A stretch of DNA of 13,542 nt from Actinomycetota bacterium (lineage in GTDB: Bacteria; Actinomycetota; Actinomycetes; S36-B12; UBA5976): positions 1 through 13,542 of the forward strand of contig JAFMIT010000038.1 in NCBI GenBank assembly GCA_017853815.1, in the 5' to 3' direction. The position numbers were made by a program, and so were the translations under genes. Shown in pieces: positions 6,529-12,350 of the stretch (the first letter of the stretch is position 1; every line of letters starts with the position of its first letter). The notes below the pieces were generated by a model. The model was not told where the DNA came from. It made no database searches and saw nothing but the letters and a program-made list of their open reading frames with translations.

Positions 6529-6540
6529 AGGCTAAGGGTA
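6529..6540 (-). promoter_or_regulatory. bL37 -10 candidates
   Basis: On the minus strand, TACCCT (6535-6540) and TAGCCT (6529-6534) stand back to back. Both fit TANNNT and either would give a leader of roughly 35-45 nt ahead of the Shine-Dalgarno. No -35 is obvious. Confidence 0.45.
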
Positions 6541-6570
6541 CGCCACCTCCCGCGGCCCGCCCGCCGCCCC

Positions 6571-6576
6571 TACGCT
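6571..6576 (+). promoter_or_regulatory. pdtaS -10 element, leaderless type
   Basis: TACGCT followed by GCAGCC and the ATG at 6583. It has the exact TANNNT-N6-ATG arrangement, and no Shine-Dalgarno precedes the start codon. The upstream sequence is extremely C-rich and shows no -35. Confidence 0.6.
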
Positions 6577-6582
6577 GCAGCC

Positions 6583-8037
6583 ATGGCAACGCTGGCCGAC
6601 CTCGCTACTGAGCGCACCGAGCTGTCACCTGAGGACATAGACGACCTCCAGGCCTTGGTCGCGGAATGGTCGCTGCTCTCAGACCTTGCGTTTAGTGATC
6701 TCACCCTCTACTTGCCCACCTGGAATGACGGTGGATTCGTAGTCGGGGCGCAGGTTCGTCCAACGACCGGCCCAACGCGCGTCCCTCAAGACATAGTCGG
6801 TCAGTTCAATCCCAAAGGTCGCAAGCCAGCGATTGATCGCGCCCTGTCGACGCGCCAACCGGTGCTCGATCGACACGCGCTGCGTCCGCTCGTACCGCAG
6901 TCAGAAGAGGCATATCCGATCGTGCGCAACGGCAAAGTGATTGCGGTCATGGCCCGTCACGATGGCATTGAATCGCGTTCCGAAGGCACGCTCGAGACTA
7001 ACTATCTTGAAGCCTTCGATCATCTGGCAATCATGGCAAGCAAAGGCGATTTTCCGATGGGGCCAGGGGTCGGTCGCATCTCCTCGCCGCCGCGTGTTGG
7101 TGATGGACTCTTGCGCATTGATGAAGAAGGCGTGGTGATTTTCGCCAGCCCGAACGCAGTCTCTGCTTGCCATCGACTTGGACTTGCGTTCGGTATTGAT
7201 GGCCAACATCTCGCGAATACCTTGATGCGACTTACTCGGCGCCCCGGACCTGCGAATGAGTCTTTGATGATTGTTGCGGGCGGACGTGCTGCGGGTGAAA
7301 CGGAAGTTGAAAACGCAGGTGCAGTCATGACTCTGCGTTCGATTCCTTTGAATTCAGATGGCGAAAGATGCGGTGCGTTGATTCTGTTGCGTGATGTGAG
7401 TGAGTTGCGACGCCGAGAAAACGCATTGCTCACGAAGGATGCCACGATTCGTGAGATTCATCATCGCGTGAAAAACAACTTACAAACAGTTGCCGCTCTC
7501 TTGCGACTTCAGTCGCGCCGAAGCGACTCCGAAGAAGTGCGACAGGCGCTTGAGGAAGCTCAACGGCGAGTAGCAGCAATTGCGACCGTCCACGAAACGC
7601 TGGCACACGAGCCTGGGACGTATGTTGACTTCGATGAAGTCGCTGAACGACTTGCGTTAATGGTTCGCGATGTCACGCGCGGTATGCGAAAAGGAACAAT
7701 CTCGATCCAAGGCAGTTTTGGAGTTTTGAGATCGGAACAGGCGACGGCGCTCGCAATGGCGTTGACCGAACTCATGAGCAATGCGGTTGAGCACGGCATC
7801 GCTTTGCGCGAAACGGACGGTGCAGTAATCGTCAAAGCGCATCGCACGAACGAGCTTGTGGTGACGATTGAAGACGATGGTCCAGGGTTACCGGCCGGCG
7901 GCATTGTCGACGGTTTGGGTCTCTCCATTGTGCGCACGATCATTACGCAGGATCTGAGAGGCTCGCTGACGATCAGTGCACGCGAAGGTGGCGGAACGAT
8001 TGCGCGAGTTGCTATCCCTATGGTGAGTCAGTCGTAA
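6583..8037 (+). CDS. pdtaS: PdtaS-type sensor histidine kinase
   Basis: A 484-residue cytosolic kinase with no membrane segment. The N-terminal GAF-like domain (about 1-150) is followed by a PAS domain (about 172-275), then a HisKA_2 dimerisation box with EIHHRVKNNLQTVAALLRLQ (phosphoacceptor probably H293). The ATPase domain has its N box at ELMSNAVEHG (N400, H404) and glycine boxes at DDGPGLP (431-437) and GLGLSIV (444-450). This is the architecture of M. tuberculosis PdtaS (Rv3220c), which phosphorylates the ANTAR RNA-binding regulator PdtaR to control antitermination; in the known system the PAS-GAF part responds to metals, nitric oxide or cyclic-di-GMP. The PdtaR partner is not in this window, as expected because it is encoded elsewhere in mycobacteria. 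It is flanked by inverted copies of the 22-bp repeat and is convergent with whiB1. Confidence 0.93.
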   Translation: MATLADLATERTELSPEDIDDLQALVAEWSLLSDLAFSDLTLYLPTWNDGGFVVGAQVRPTTGPTRVPQDIVGQFNPKGRKPAIDRALSTRQPVLDRHALRPLVPQSEEAYPIVRNGKVIAVMARHDGIESRSEGTLETNYLEAFDHLAIMASKGDFPMGPGVGRISSPPRVGDGLLRIDEEGVVIFASPNAVSACHRLGLAFGIDGQHLANTLMRLTRRPGPANESLMIVAGGRAAGETEVENAGAVMTLRSIPLNSDGERCGALILLRDVSELRRRENALLTKDATIREIHHRVKNNLQTVAALLRLQSRRSDSEEVRQALEEAQRRVAAIATVHETLAHEPGTYVDFDEVAERLALMVRDVTRGMRKGTISIQGSFGVLRSEQATALAMALTELMSNAVEHGIALRETDGAVIVKAHRTNELVVTIEDDGPGLPAGGIVDGLGLSIVRTIITQDLRGSLTISAREGGGTIARVAIPMVSQS

Positions 8038-8041
8038 CGAT

Positions 8042-8083
8042 TGTTCTGAACTCGTACCACGAGTGTTTTGAACTCGTACCACG
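8042..8083 (-). repeat. Pair of 22-bp-period TGGTACG repeats after whiB1
   Basis: On the plus strand the units read TGTTCTGAACTCGTACCACG (8042-8061) and TGTTTTGAACTCGTACCACG (8064-8083). On the minus strand they are the TGGTACGAGTTC units of 6328-6369, with the AAAAC and AGAAC variants in swapped order. The block lies between the converging pdtaS and whiB1 genes, 4 nt after the pdtaS stop. In the TGGTACG orientation it follows whiB1, matching the arrangement after argG and rshA. A CTCGT-ACC-ACGAG hairpin is possible at 8051-8063. Confidence 0.9.
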
Positions 8084-8095
8084 GGGAAGGGGGAG

Positions 8096-8353
8096 TTAGA
8101 GGGCGCGCATGGCAGCGCGAGCGCGCTGATTGCGGCGCTTAAGGGCGCGACGCTCATCCTCGGACAAACCGCCCCAGACACCAGCGTCTTGGCCAGATTC
8201 GAGAGCCCATGCCAAGCAAGAGTCCATGACTGGGCAGCGACGGCAGACAGCCTTAGCCTCTTCGATCTGCAACAGGGCTGGGCCGGTGTTGCCAATCGGG
8301 AAGAAGAGCTCTGGGTCTTCGTCGCGACATGCCGCCTCGTGGCGCCAGTCCAT
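8096..8353 (-). CDS. whiB1: WhiB1 iron-sulfur transcription factor
   Basis: An 85-residue Wbl protein. Four cysteines, C9, C37, C40 and C46, bind a 4Fe-4S cluster, at the same positions as in M. tuberculosis WhiB1. GVWGG (58-62) is the family turn, and the basic C-terminus (RRALKRRNQRARAAMRAL) carries DNA-binding residues. DEDPELFFPIGNTGPA near the N-terminus identifies the WhiB1 subgroup. In mycobacteria WhiB1 is essential, reacts with nitric oxide and binds the primary sigma factor. The ATG at 8351-8353 has an AGGAGG Shine-Dalgarno 6 nt upstream, unlike the leaderless genes nearby. A leader of about 170 nt with several hairpins and a CRP-type operator lie upstream. The stop is 12 nt from the 22-bp repeat pair. 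Confidence 0.97.
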   Translation of the reverse strand: MDWRHEAACRDEDPELFFPIGNTGPALLQIEEAKAVCRRCPVMDSCLAWALESGQDAGVWGGLSEDERRALKRRNQRARAAMRAL

Positions 8354-8359
8354 GAGAAA

Positions 8360-8365
8360 CCTCCT
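8360..8365 (-). promoter_or_regulatory. Strong Shine-Dalgarno of whiB1
   Basis: AGGAGG on the minus strand, 6 nt before the whiB1 ATG. It fixes the start and contrasts with the absence of such a site at most other starts in the window. Confidence 0.85.
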
Positions 8366-8371
8366 GGTTGT

Positions 8372-8527
8372 GATCGCCGAGGCGATCGGGCTTTCGGTGG
8401 TGTCCGAAATGTCTTAACCCTTGCGGGGCAAACCGCCGCACCGCACTGAGGTTTTCACTGGGGAAGCAGCTTGCTGCGCAATTTCTGATTGCGCGAGTGC
8501 AAACCCTCACACGATTTGAGGGTCGTC
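8372..8527 (-). other. Structured 5' leader of whiB1
   Basis: This gene-free stretch holds several short inverted repeats: GATCGCC/GGCGATC (8372-8387) just above the Shine-Dalgarno; GCAGC/GCTGC (8466-8477); GCGCAAT/ATTGCGC with a 5-nt loop (8476-8494); and ACCCTCA/TGAGGGT with a 7-nt loop (8503-8523). The second and third share bases and are alternatives. If transcription starts near 8522, all of them lie in a leader of about 170 nt. A 14-codon GTG reading frame occurs in the leader but has no ribosome binding site. I recognise no known riboswitch. Confidence 0.45.
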
Positions 8528-8557
8528 GCAATAGTTGACGCGTCAAGAACTTGTCAA
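8528..8557 (-). promoter_or_regulatory. Predicted whiB1 promoter
   Basis: TTGACA (minus strand, 8552-8557) and TATTGC (8528-8533) are 18 bp apart. The -35 is perfect and the -10 imperfect (last base C), as expected for a promoter needing an activator. The transcript would start near 8522. A second TTGACG lies at 8541-8546. Confidence 0.5.
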
Positions 8558-8564
8558 AAGGGCC

Positions 8565-8580
8565 TGTGAGAGCAGTCACA
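8565..8580. promoter_or_regulatory. CRP-family operator upstream of whiB1
   Basis: TGTGAGAGCAGTCACA is a perfect TGTGA-N6-TCACA palindrome, and its symmetry extends by two more bases on each side (8563-8582). It lies just upstream of the predicted -35, centred about 50 bp before the predicted transcript start. In M. tuberculosis whiB1 is a known target of the cAMP receptor protein Rv3676, so the same control is likely here. The palindrome is followed on the minus strand by CCCTTTT, so it could also act as a weak terminator for the upstream lipid kinase gene. Confidence 0.75.
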
Positions 8581-8582
8581 GG

Positions 8583-8657
8583 TCTCAAAAATTAACTCTG
8601 AGTAATCAATTTTCTATAAATATCACGAAGAGTAATTTCTGTCGTTACCAAAATGTT
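8583..8657. other. AT-rich gap between the whiB1 operator and the lipid kinase gene
   Basis: A 75-bp stretch clearly richer in A and T than its surroundings. It contains two GAGTAAT words 20 bp apart (at about 8609 and 8629), one inside a small ACTC-T-GAGT palindrome. No coding frame or RNA gene is visible. It may be an upstream promoter element or protein-binding region for whiB1. Confidence 0.4.
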
Positions 8658-9593
8658 TTAAATCGCACTAGGAATGACGACGTCGAGAACGTTCATGACT
8701 GACGTCAACCGCACGTGCGAAAACTCGCCGATCGAATCCCCGTCAACTTGGACCGGAACTGGCTGGGTTGAATTCAGTTCCACTTCGCCACAATCTTCAA
8801 AAAGTGTCACGTTGGCTCGATTCTCGGTCGGAACTCCGGCAGTAGCTTCGGCAAGGTAGGTGGCCAAGCTCAGCGGGCTCATGTCGGTCAATGCAATCAC
8901 GTCGAGCCCCCGCTCAAACGAGGCTCCGGTCGAGAAATCAAGCGGGAGCGGGCCAAAAAACACATACGGCGTGGTGTTCTGCACGATCACCATGAAGACA
9001 TCATCGACGGCCCGACCGTCATCAGTTCTGACGCTGAGATGAGGGGTGCTCCAGTCGTGCTCTTCGAGGTACTGCCGCACCATCGTTGTCACATAGCGAC
9101 TCGGCGACGCCCGGTGGCCCTCCGCCCTTTGTGACTCCATGGCGGCAACAATGCCAGCATCGAATCCAAAGCCAGCATTGAACGAAAACCAGCGCTCATT
9201 CACTCGACCAAGGGAGATGCTTCGCTTGAGGCCCGATTGCAGGCTCTGCACAATCTCGCCGGTTGCCGCCATCGCGTCGGGGCTAAACCCAAGTGCTCGC
9301 GGAAACACGTTCGCAAGCCCGGCTGGGATGGTCGCGAGGAGCGGTATGTCGCCATCCGTTCCTGCGCCGAGCAATCCATTGATGACCTCGTTGACCGTGC
9401 CGTCCCCACCGAGAGTGATCACTACATCGGCACCGTCCGCTCGTGCTTCTGCAGCAAGATCGATCGCATGTCCGCGCGACTCAGTGATTCGAACGTCCAA
9501 ATCAAGTTCTGCCGCGAGGGTGCGCACGATGATTTCGCGTGACCACCCCGCTGCTGTGGTCGCGCTCGGATTAGCAATCAGAACTGCGCGCAC
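8658..9593 (-). CDS. Diacylglycerol kinase-like lipid kinase
   Basis: A 311-residue DAGK-catalytic-domain protein, the family that phosphorylates diacylglycerol or related lipids with ATP at the membrane face. The nucleotide-binding signature GGDGTVNEV (62-70) is intact; it is followed by IPAGLANVFPRALG (about 89-102), the counterpart of the usual GTANDFAR block, and FNAGFGFDAGIV. The second, beta-sandwich domain occupies the C-terminal half. I cannot tell the lipid substrate. The GTG at 9591-9593 follows TAGTCT-N6, a leaderless promoter facing away from the membrane protein gene. A lipid kinase beside whiB1 corresponds in position to Rv3218 of M. tuberculosis. No strong terminator follows; the whiB1 operator palindrome 76 nt downstream is the only candidate. 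Confidence 0.88.
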   Translation of the reverse strand: MRAVLIANPSATTAAGWSREIIVRTLAAELDLDVRITESRGHAIDLAAEARADGADVVITLGGDGTVNEVINGLLGAGTDGDIPLLATIPAGLANVFPRALGFSPDAMAATGEIVQSLQSGLKRSISLGRVNERWFSFNAGFGFDAGIVAAMESQRAEGHRASPSRYVTTMVRQYLEEHDWSTPHLSVRTDDGRAVDDVFMVIVQNTTPYVFFGPLPLDFSTGASFERGLDVIALTDMSPLSLATYLAEATAGVPTENRANVTLFEDCGEVELNSTQPVPVQVDGDSIGEFSHVRLTSVMNVLDVVIPSAI

Positions 9594-9599
9594 CTTCTA

Positions 9600-9605
9600 A
9601 GACTA
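9600..9605 (-). promoter_or_regulatory. Lipid kinase -10 element, leaderless type
   Basis: TAGTCT on the minus strand, then TAGAAG, then the GTG start. It sits back to back with the -10 of the divergent membrane protein gene, 8 bp away. Confidence 0.6.
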
Positions 9606-9613
9606 AGGCTCTT

Positions 9614-9619
9614 TAAACT
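9614..9619 (+). promoter_or_regulatory. Membrane protein gene -10 element, leaderless type
   Basis: TAAACT followed by GTCCTC and the ATG at 9626. It is an exact TANNNT-N6-ATG match with no Shine-Dalgarno. The two divergent starts are only 32 bp apart. Confidence 0.6.
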
Positions 9620-9625
9620 GTCCTC

Positions 9626-10033
9626 ATGCCAGCCAATAGCCGCCACCCTGCTCTGCTTTTTGCCATCTCGGTTGCCGCACTCGAGTGTCTTGGTTTGTTT
9701 GCCTACGGCATCAGCATCGCTGTCAGTGCGGCTCACGAAGGTTCGACGGGCACGACAGGTTCGAATGTTTCGCCAGTGAGCTTGCTTGTCATTTTCGTAC
9801 TGTTTGGCGCGCTCATCGGCCTCGTCGTTCGTGCACTTTGGCGCGGCAAAGGCTCAGCGAGAACTGCGTACCTTGTCACTCAAGGATTTGGGTTGGTCAT
9901 TGCCCAGACGCTCATCAGCGGAAGCGAATCTTTTGAAGTCATCACAGGCTGGGCGTTAGCGGCAGCAGCAATCGCGGGAGCAATTGCAATTCTGACTCCA
10001 GCCGCATCTCGCGGTCTGAATCTCACTCGTTAA
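9626..10033 (+). CDS. Small integral membrane protein, function unknown
   Basis: A 135-residue protein with four predicted membrane helices: about 10-33, 50-71, 81-100 and 105-126. A Gly/Ser/Thr-rich loop (HEGSTGTTGSN) follows the first, and the basic turn LWRGKGSART follows the second, suggesting that turn is cytoplasmic. No catalytic motif is seen. Its position next to the lipid kinase and whiB1 resembles Rv3217c, a small conserved membrane protein in M. tuberculosis, but that is a context comparison only. The ATG at 9626 follows a leaderless-type promoter. It converges on the operon to its right with only 3 bp between stop codons. Confidence 0.75.
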   Translation: MPANSRHPALLFAISVAALECLGLFAYGISIAVSAAHEGSTGTTGSNVSPVSLLVIFVLFGALIGLVVRALWRGKGSARTAYLVTQGFGLVIAQTLISGSESFEVITGWALAAAAIAGAIAILTPAASRGLNLTR

Positions 10034-10036
10034 CGA

Positions 10037-10900
10037 CTACGCCCCGATGGGGTGCCACACCGTTTTGGATTCAATCCATTGACGTAGTCGATACAAACTC
10101 GGTTCGTCATTCCAATCGCCCGTGAACGGACGCGCTACTCGCTTGATATTCGATGCGGCTAGCGCTTCCAGCTTAGTTGCGAAATCTCCAACCGGCACAC
10201 CCGCGAGATCGATGCCATCGACATCCGAATGCTCTGCTAACCACGTTCCGATTTCGCTGAAATCACCAGTGAGGATGTTGACGACACCTGCGGGCACGTC
10301 GCTCGTGGCGAGCACTTCGCTCAACGTGATCGCAGGAATCGGACGATGGAATGACGTCACCACAACGGTGCTGTTACCCGAAGCTATCGCGGGCAAAATG
10401 ACTGATAGCAGACCAAGCAAGCTGTCTGATTGCGGTGCCATAATTGCGATGACGCCAGTCGGCTCTGGGACCGTGAAGTTGAAATACGGTCCTGCCACTG
10501 GATTGTTCGCACCTGCGATGGCAGCGAGTTTGTCGGTCCAGCCGGCGTACCAGACAACCCGGTCGATTGCGTTGTCGACAGCTTTGCGAGCTTTCTTTTC
10601 TGACACATTCTCAGTCCGGCGAAGTTCTTCTTCGAACTGTGCTCGACGGCTCTCCATGACTTCAGCGACGCGGAAGAGAACTTGGCCGCGGTTGTACGCG
10701 GTTGCCTTGGCCCACACTGCCTGGCCCGCACGCGCTGCGACAACGGCATCTCGAGCGTCTTTGCGCGAAGCGTGAGCGACGTTTGCGAGAAACTCGCCAT
10801 CATGCGAGAACACCTCGTACGAACGTCCGCTCTCGGAGCGCACAAACGCACCGTTGATAAAAAGCTTGTACGTCTTGCGAACTTCAATGCGCTCGGTCAT
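10037..10900 (-). CDS. Half-length, catalytically dead aldehyde dehydrogenase homologue (ALDH16 C-terminal-domain type)
   Basis: A 287-residue protein matching only the first 60 percent or so of an aldehyde dehydrogenase. Against its neighbour, PWNFP is replaced by APQSD (155-159) and KPAE by TSFH (182-185); GSTAVGK becomes GVPVGDF (234-240). The catalytic glutamate, catalytic cysteine and oligomerisation arm are absent. It is not a decayed gene: the frame is clean, the end KTVWHPIGA looks like a proper terminus, and the ATG has an AGGAG site made from the last codons of the upstream gene, only 2 nt after its stop. This matches the inactive second domain of the two-domain ALDH16 family, here as a separate gene. 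Predicted role: partner subunit of the active dehydrogenase. A pseudogene reading is much less likely. Confidence 0.82.
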   Translation of the reverse strand: MTERIEVRKTYKLFINGAFVRSESGRSYEVFSHDGEFLANVAHASRKDARDAVVAARAGQAVWAKATAYNRGQVLFRVAEVMESRRAQFEEELRRTENVSEKKARKAVDNAIDRVVWYAGWTDKLAAIAGANNPVAGPYFNFTVPEPTGVIAIMAPQSDSLLGLLSVILPAIASGNSTVVVTSFHRPIPAITLSEVLATSDVPAGVVNILTGDFSEIGTWLAEHSDVDGIDLAGVPVGDFATKLEALAASNIKRVARPFTGDWNDEPSLYRLRQWIESKTVWHPIGA

Positions 10901-10902
10901 GA

Positions 10903-12339
10903 CTACTCCTGCACCAAGTAAGAGGCCAAACCAGCGACGCCGCCTTCGCGACCGTAGCCTGATTCTTTGTAGCCGCCGAAAGGACTTGTCGGATCAAATT
11001 TGTTGAAGCTGTTTGCCCACACCACGCCCGCCTTGAGGTTCTCTGCCATGAGGTGGATGCGCGAGCCCTTGTCGCTCCACACACCAGCGCTGAGACCGTA
11101 TGGACTGTTGTTGGCTTTTTCGATTGCCTCAGTTGGAGTTCTAAATGTTTGCACCGCGAGGACGGGACCGAATATTTCTTCGCGAGCGATGCGATGCGAC
11201 TCCGTGACATCAAGAAACAGTGTTGGGCGATACCAATAGCCGCGCTCTGGCAGTGCACAATCGACAGACCAGCGTCGAGCGCCTTCAGCATCGCCACTAC
11301 TCGCGATGTCGGTTATGCGTTGTAGCTGCGCGAGCGAATTGATCGCGCCGACATCGGTGTTCTTGTCCATGGGATCTCCAACGCGAAGCGTCGACATTCG
11401 ATGCTGTAATCGGCTGATGACTTCCTCAGCGATTGATTCTTGAAGCAAGAGCCGTGAACCTGCACAGCAGACGTGACCTTGATTGAAGAAGATGCCGTTG
11501 ATGATGCCTTCGATTGCCTGATCCACTGGCGCGTCATCAAAAATGATGTTCGCGCCTTTGCCACCAAGCTCGAGTGTCAATCGTTTATGTGTACCCGCAA
11601 TCGCCGCTGCGATGGACTTGCCCACCGCGGTTGAACCAGTGAACGCGACCTTGTCGACGCCAGCATGCGCCACAACGGCAGCACCTGTGGCACCCGCACC
11701 TGTCACGATATTCACAACACCTTTGGGAAGACCAGCTTGCTGACACACTTCTGCGAACAGCAGTGCTGTCAGCGGTGTGGTCTCCGCAGGTTTGAGGACG
11801 ACGGTGTTTCCACACGCGAGTGCAGGAGCAACTTTCCACGCCAACATCAGCAGTGGGAAGTTCCATGGAATCACTTGGCCAGCGACGCCGATCGGCTTTG
11901 GGTTCTTGCCGTAACCCGCGTATTCCAGCTTGTCGGCCCAACCTGCGTGATAGAAGAAGTGAGCGGCAGCGAGCGGCACATCCACATCACGCGACTCTTT
12001 GATCGGCTTACCGTTGTCGAGAGTCTCCAAGACCGCGAATTCGCGTGCCCGTTCTTGCAAGATGCGAGCAATGCGGAACAGATACTTTCCGCGCTCTGAA
12101 CCAGGGAGCTTCGACCACTTAGGTAATGCGCGGCGAGCGGCACGAACCGCGGCGTCAACGTCGGCATCACTACCAACAGCAAAGTGCGCGAGCACTTCTT
12201 CGGTCGCGGGATTGACTGATGACAGGTAACTGTCCGACAGCGGATCGACGAACTCGCCATCAATGAAAAGACCGTACGATTCTTTGAGTTCCACCACGCT
12301 GCGCGACTCAGGCGCGGGGGCATATTCGAAGTGAGTCAT
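10903..12339 (-). CDS. Aldehyde dehydrogenase (NAD(P)-dependent, ALDH16 N-terminal-domain type)
   Basis: A complete 478-residue aldehyde dehydrogenase that oxidises an aldehyde to its acid. Visible residues: PWNFP (158-162, oxyanion N160), KPAE (183-186), cofactor-binding GSTAVGK (235-241), catalytic E257 in LELGGK, and catalytic C291 in FFNQGHVCCAG, where the common GQ is GH. EEIFGPVL and the C-terminal PFGGYKESGYGREGG are also present. The start is ATG 12337-12339, with AAGGA overlapping the deoC stop 8 nt upstream. A start at 12471 would lie inside deoC and add 44 non-homologous residues. Lying between deoC and the half-length homologue, the likely substrate is acetaldehyde from deoxyribose-5-phosphate cleavage; substrate and cofactor preference are inferred. 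Confidence 0.92.
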   Translation of the reverse strand: MTHFEYAPAPESRSVVELKESYGLFIDGEFVDPLSDSYLSSVNPATEEVLAHFAVGSDADVDAAVRAARRALPKWSKLPGSERGKYLFRIARILQERAREFAVLETLDNGKPIKESRDVDVPLAAAHFFYHAGWADKLEYAGYGKNPKPIGVAGQVIPWNFPLLMLAWKVAPALACGNTVVLKPAETTPLTALLFAEVCQQAGLPKGVVNIVTGAGATGAAVVAHAGVDKVAFTGSTAVGKSIAAAIAGTHKRLTLELGGKGANIIFDDAPVDQAIEGIINGIFFNQGHVCCAGSRLLLQESIAEEVISRLQHRMSTLRVGDPMDKNTDVGAINSLAQLQRITDIASSGDAEGARRWSVDCALPERGYWYRPTLFLDVTESHRIAREEIFGPVLAVQTFRTPTEAIEKANNSPYGLSAGVWSDKGSRIHLMAENLKAGVVWANSFNKFDPTSPFGGYKESGYGREGGVAGLASYLVQE

Positions 12340-12350
12340 CTCTGCGGTCC

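Noticed and set aside
6370..8041. bL37 and pdtaS as cargo of a mobile element bounded by inverted repeats
   Set aside because: There is no transposase or recombinase and no target duplication, both genes are ordinary actinobacterial genes, and the same repeat family occurs singly after argG.
8407..8451. 14-codon GTG upstream reading frame in the whiB1 leader
   Set aside because: It has no Shine-Dalgarno, no -10 at leaderless distance, and no regulatory codon run.
8563..8582. Palindrome read as a Rho-independent terminator of the lipid kinase gene
   Set aside because: Possible because CCCTTTT follows it, but the stem is only 7 bp with a weak T-run, and the exact CRP consensus next to the whiB1 promoter is the better explanation. 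Kept as a secondary role.
10037..10900. Truncated aldehyde dehydrogenase as a pseudogene
   Set aside because: It has an intact frame, a well-formed ribosome binding site, a 2-nt gap to the upstream gene and a coherent terminus, and it fits the known inactive ALDH16 second domain.
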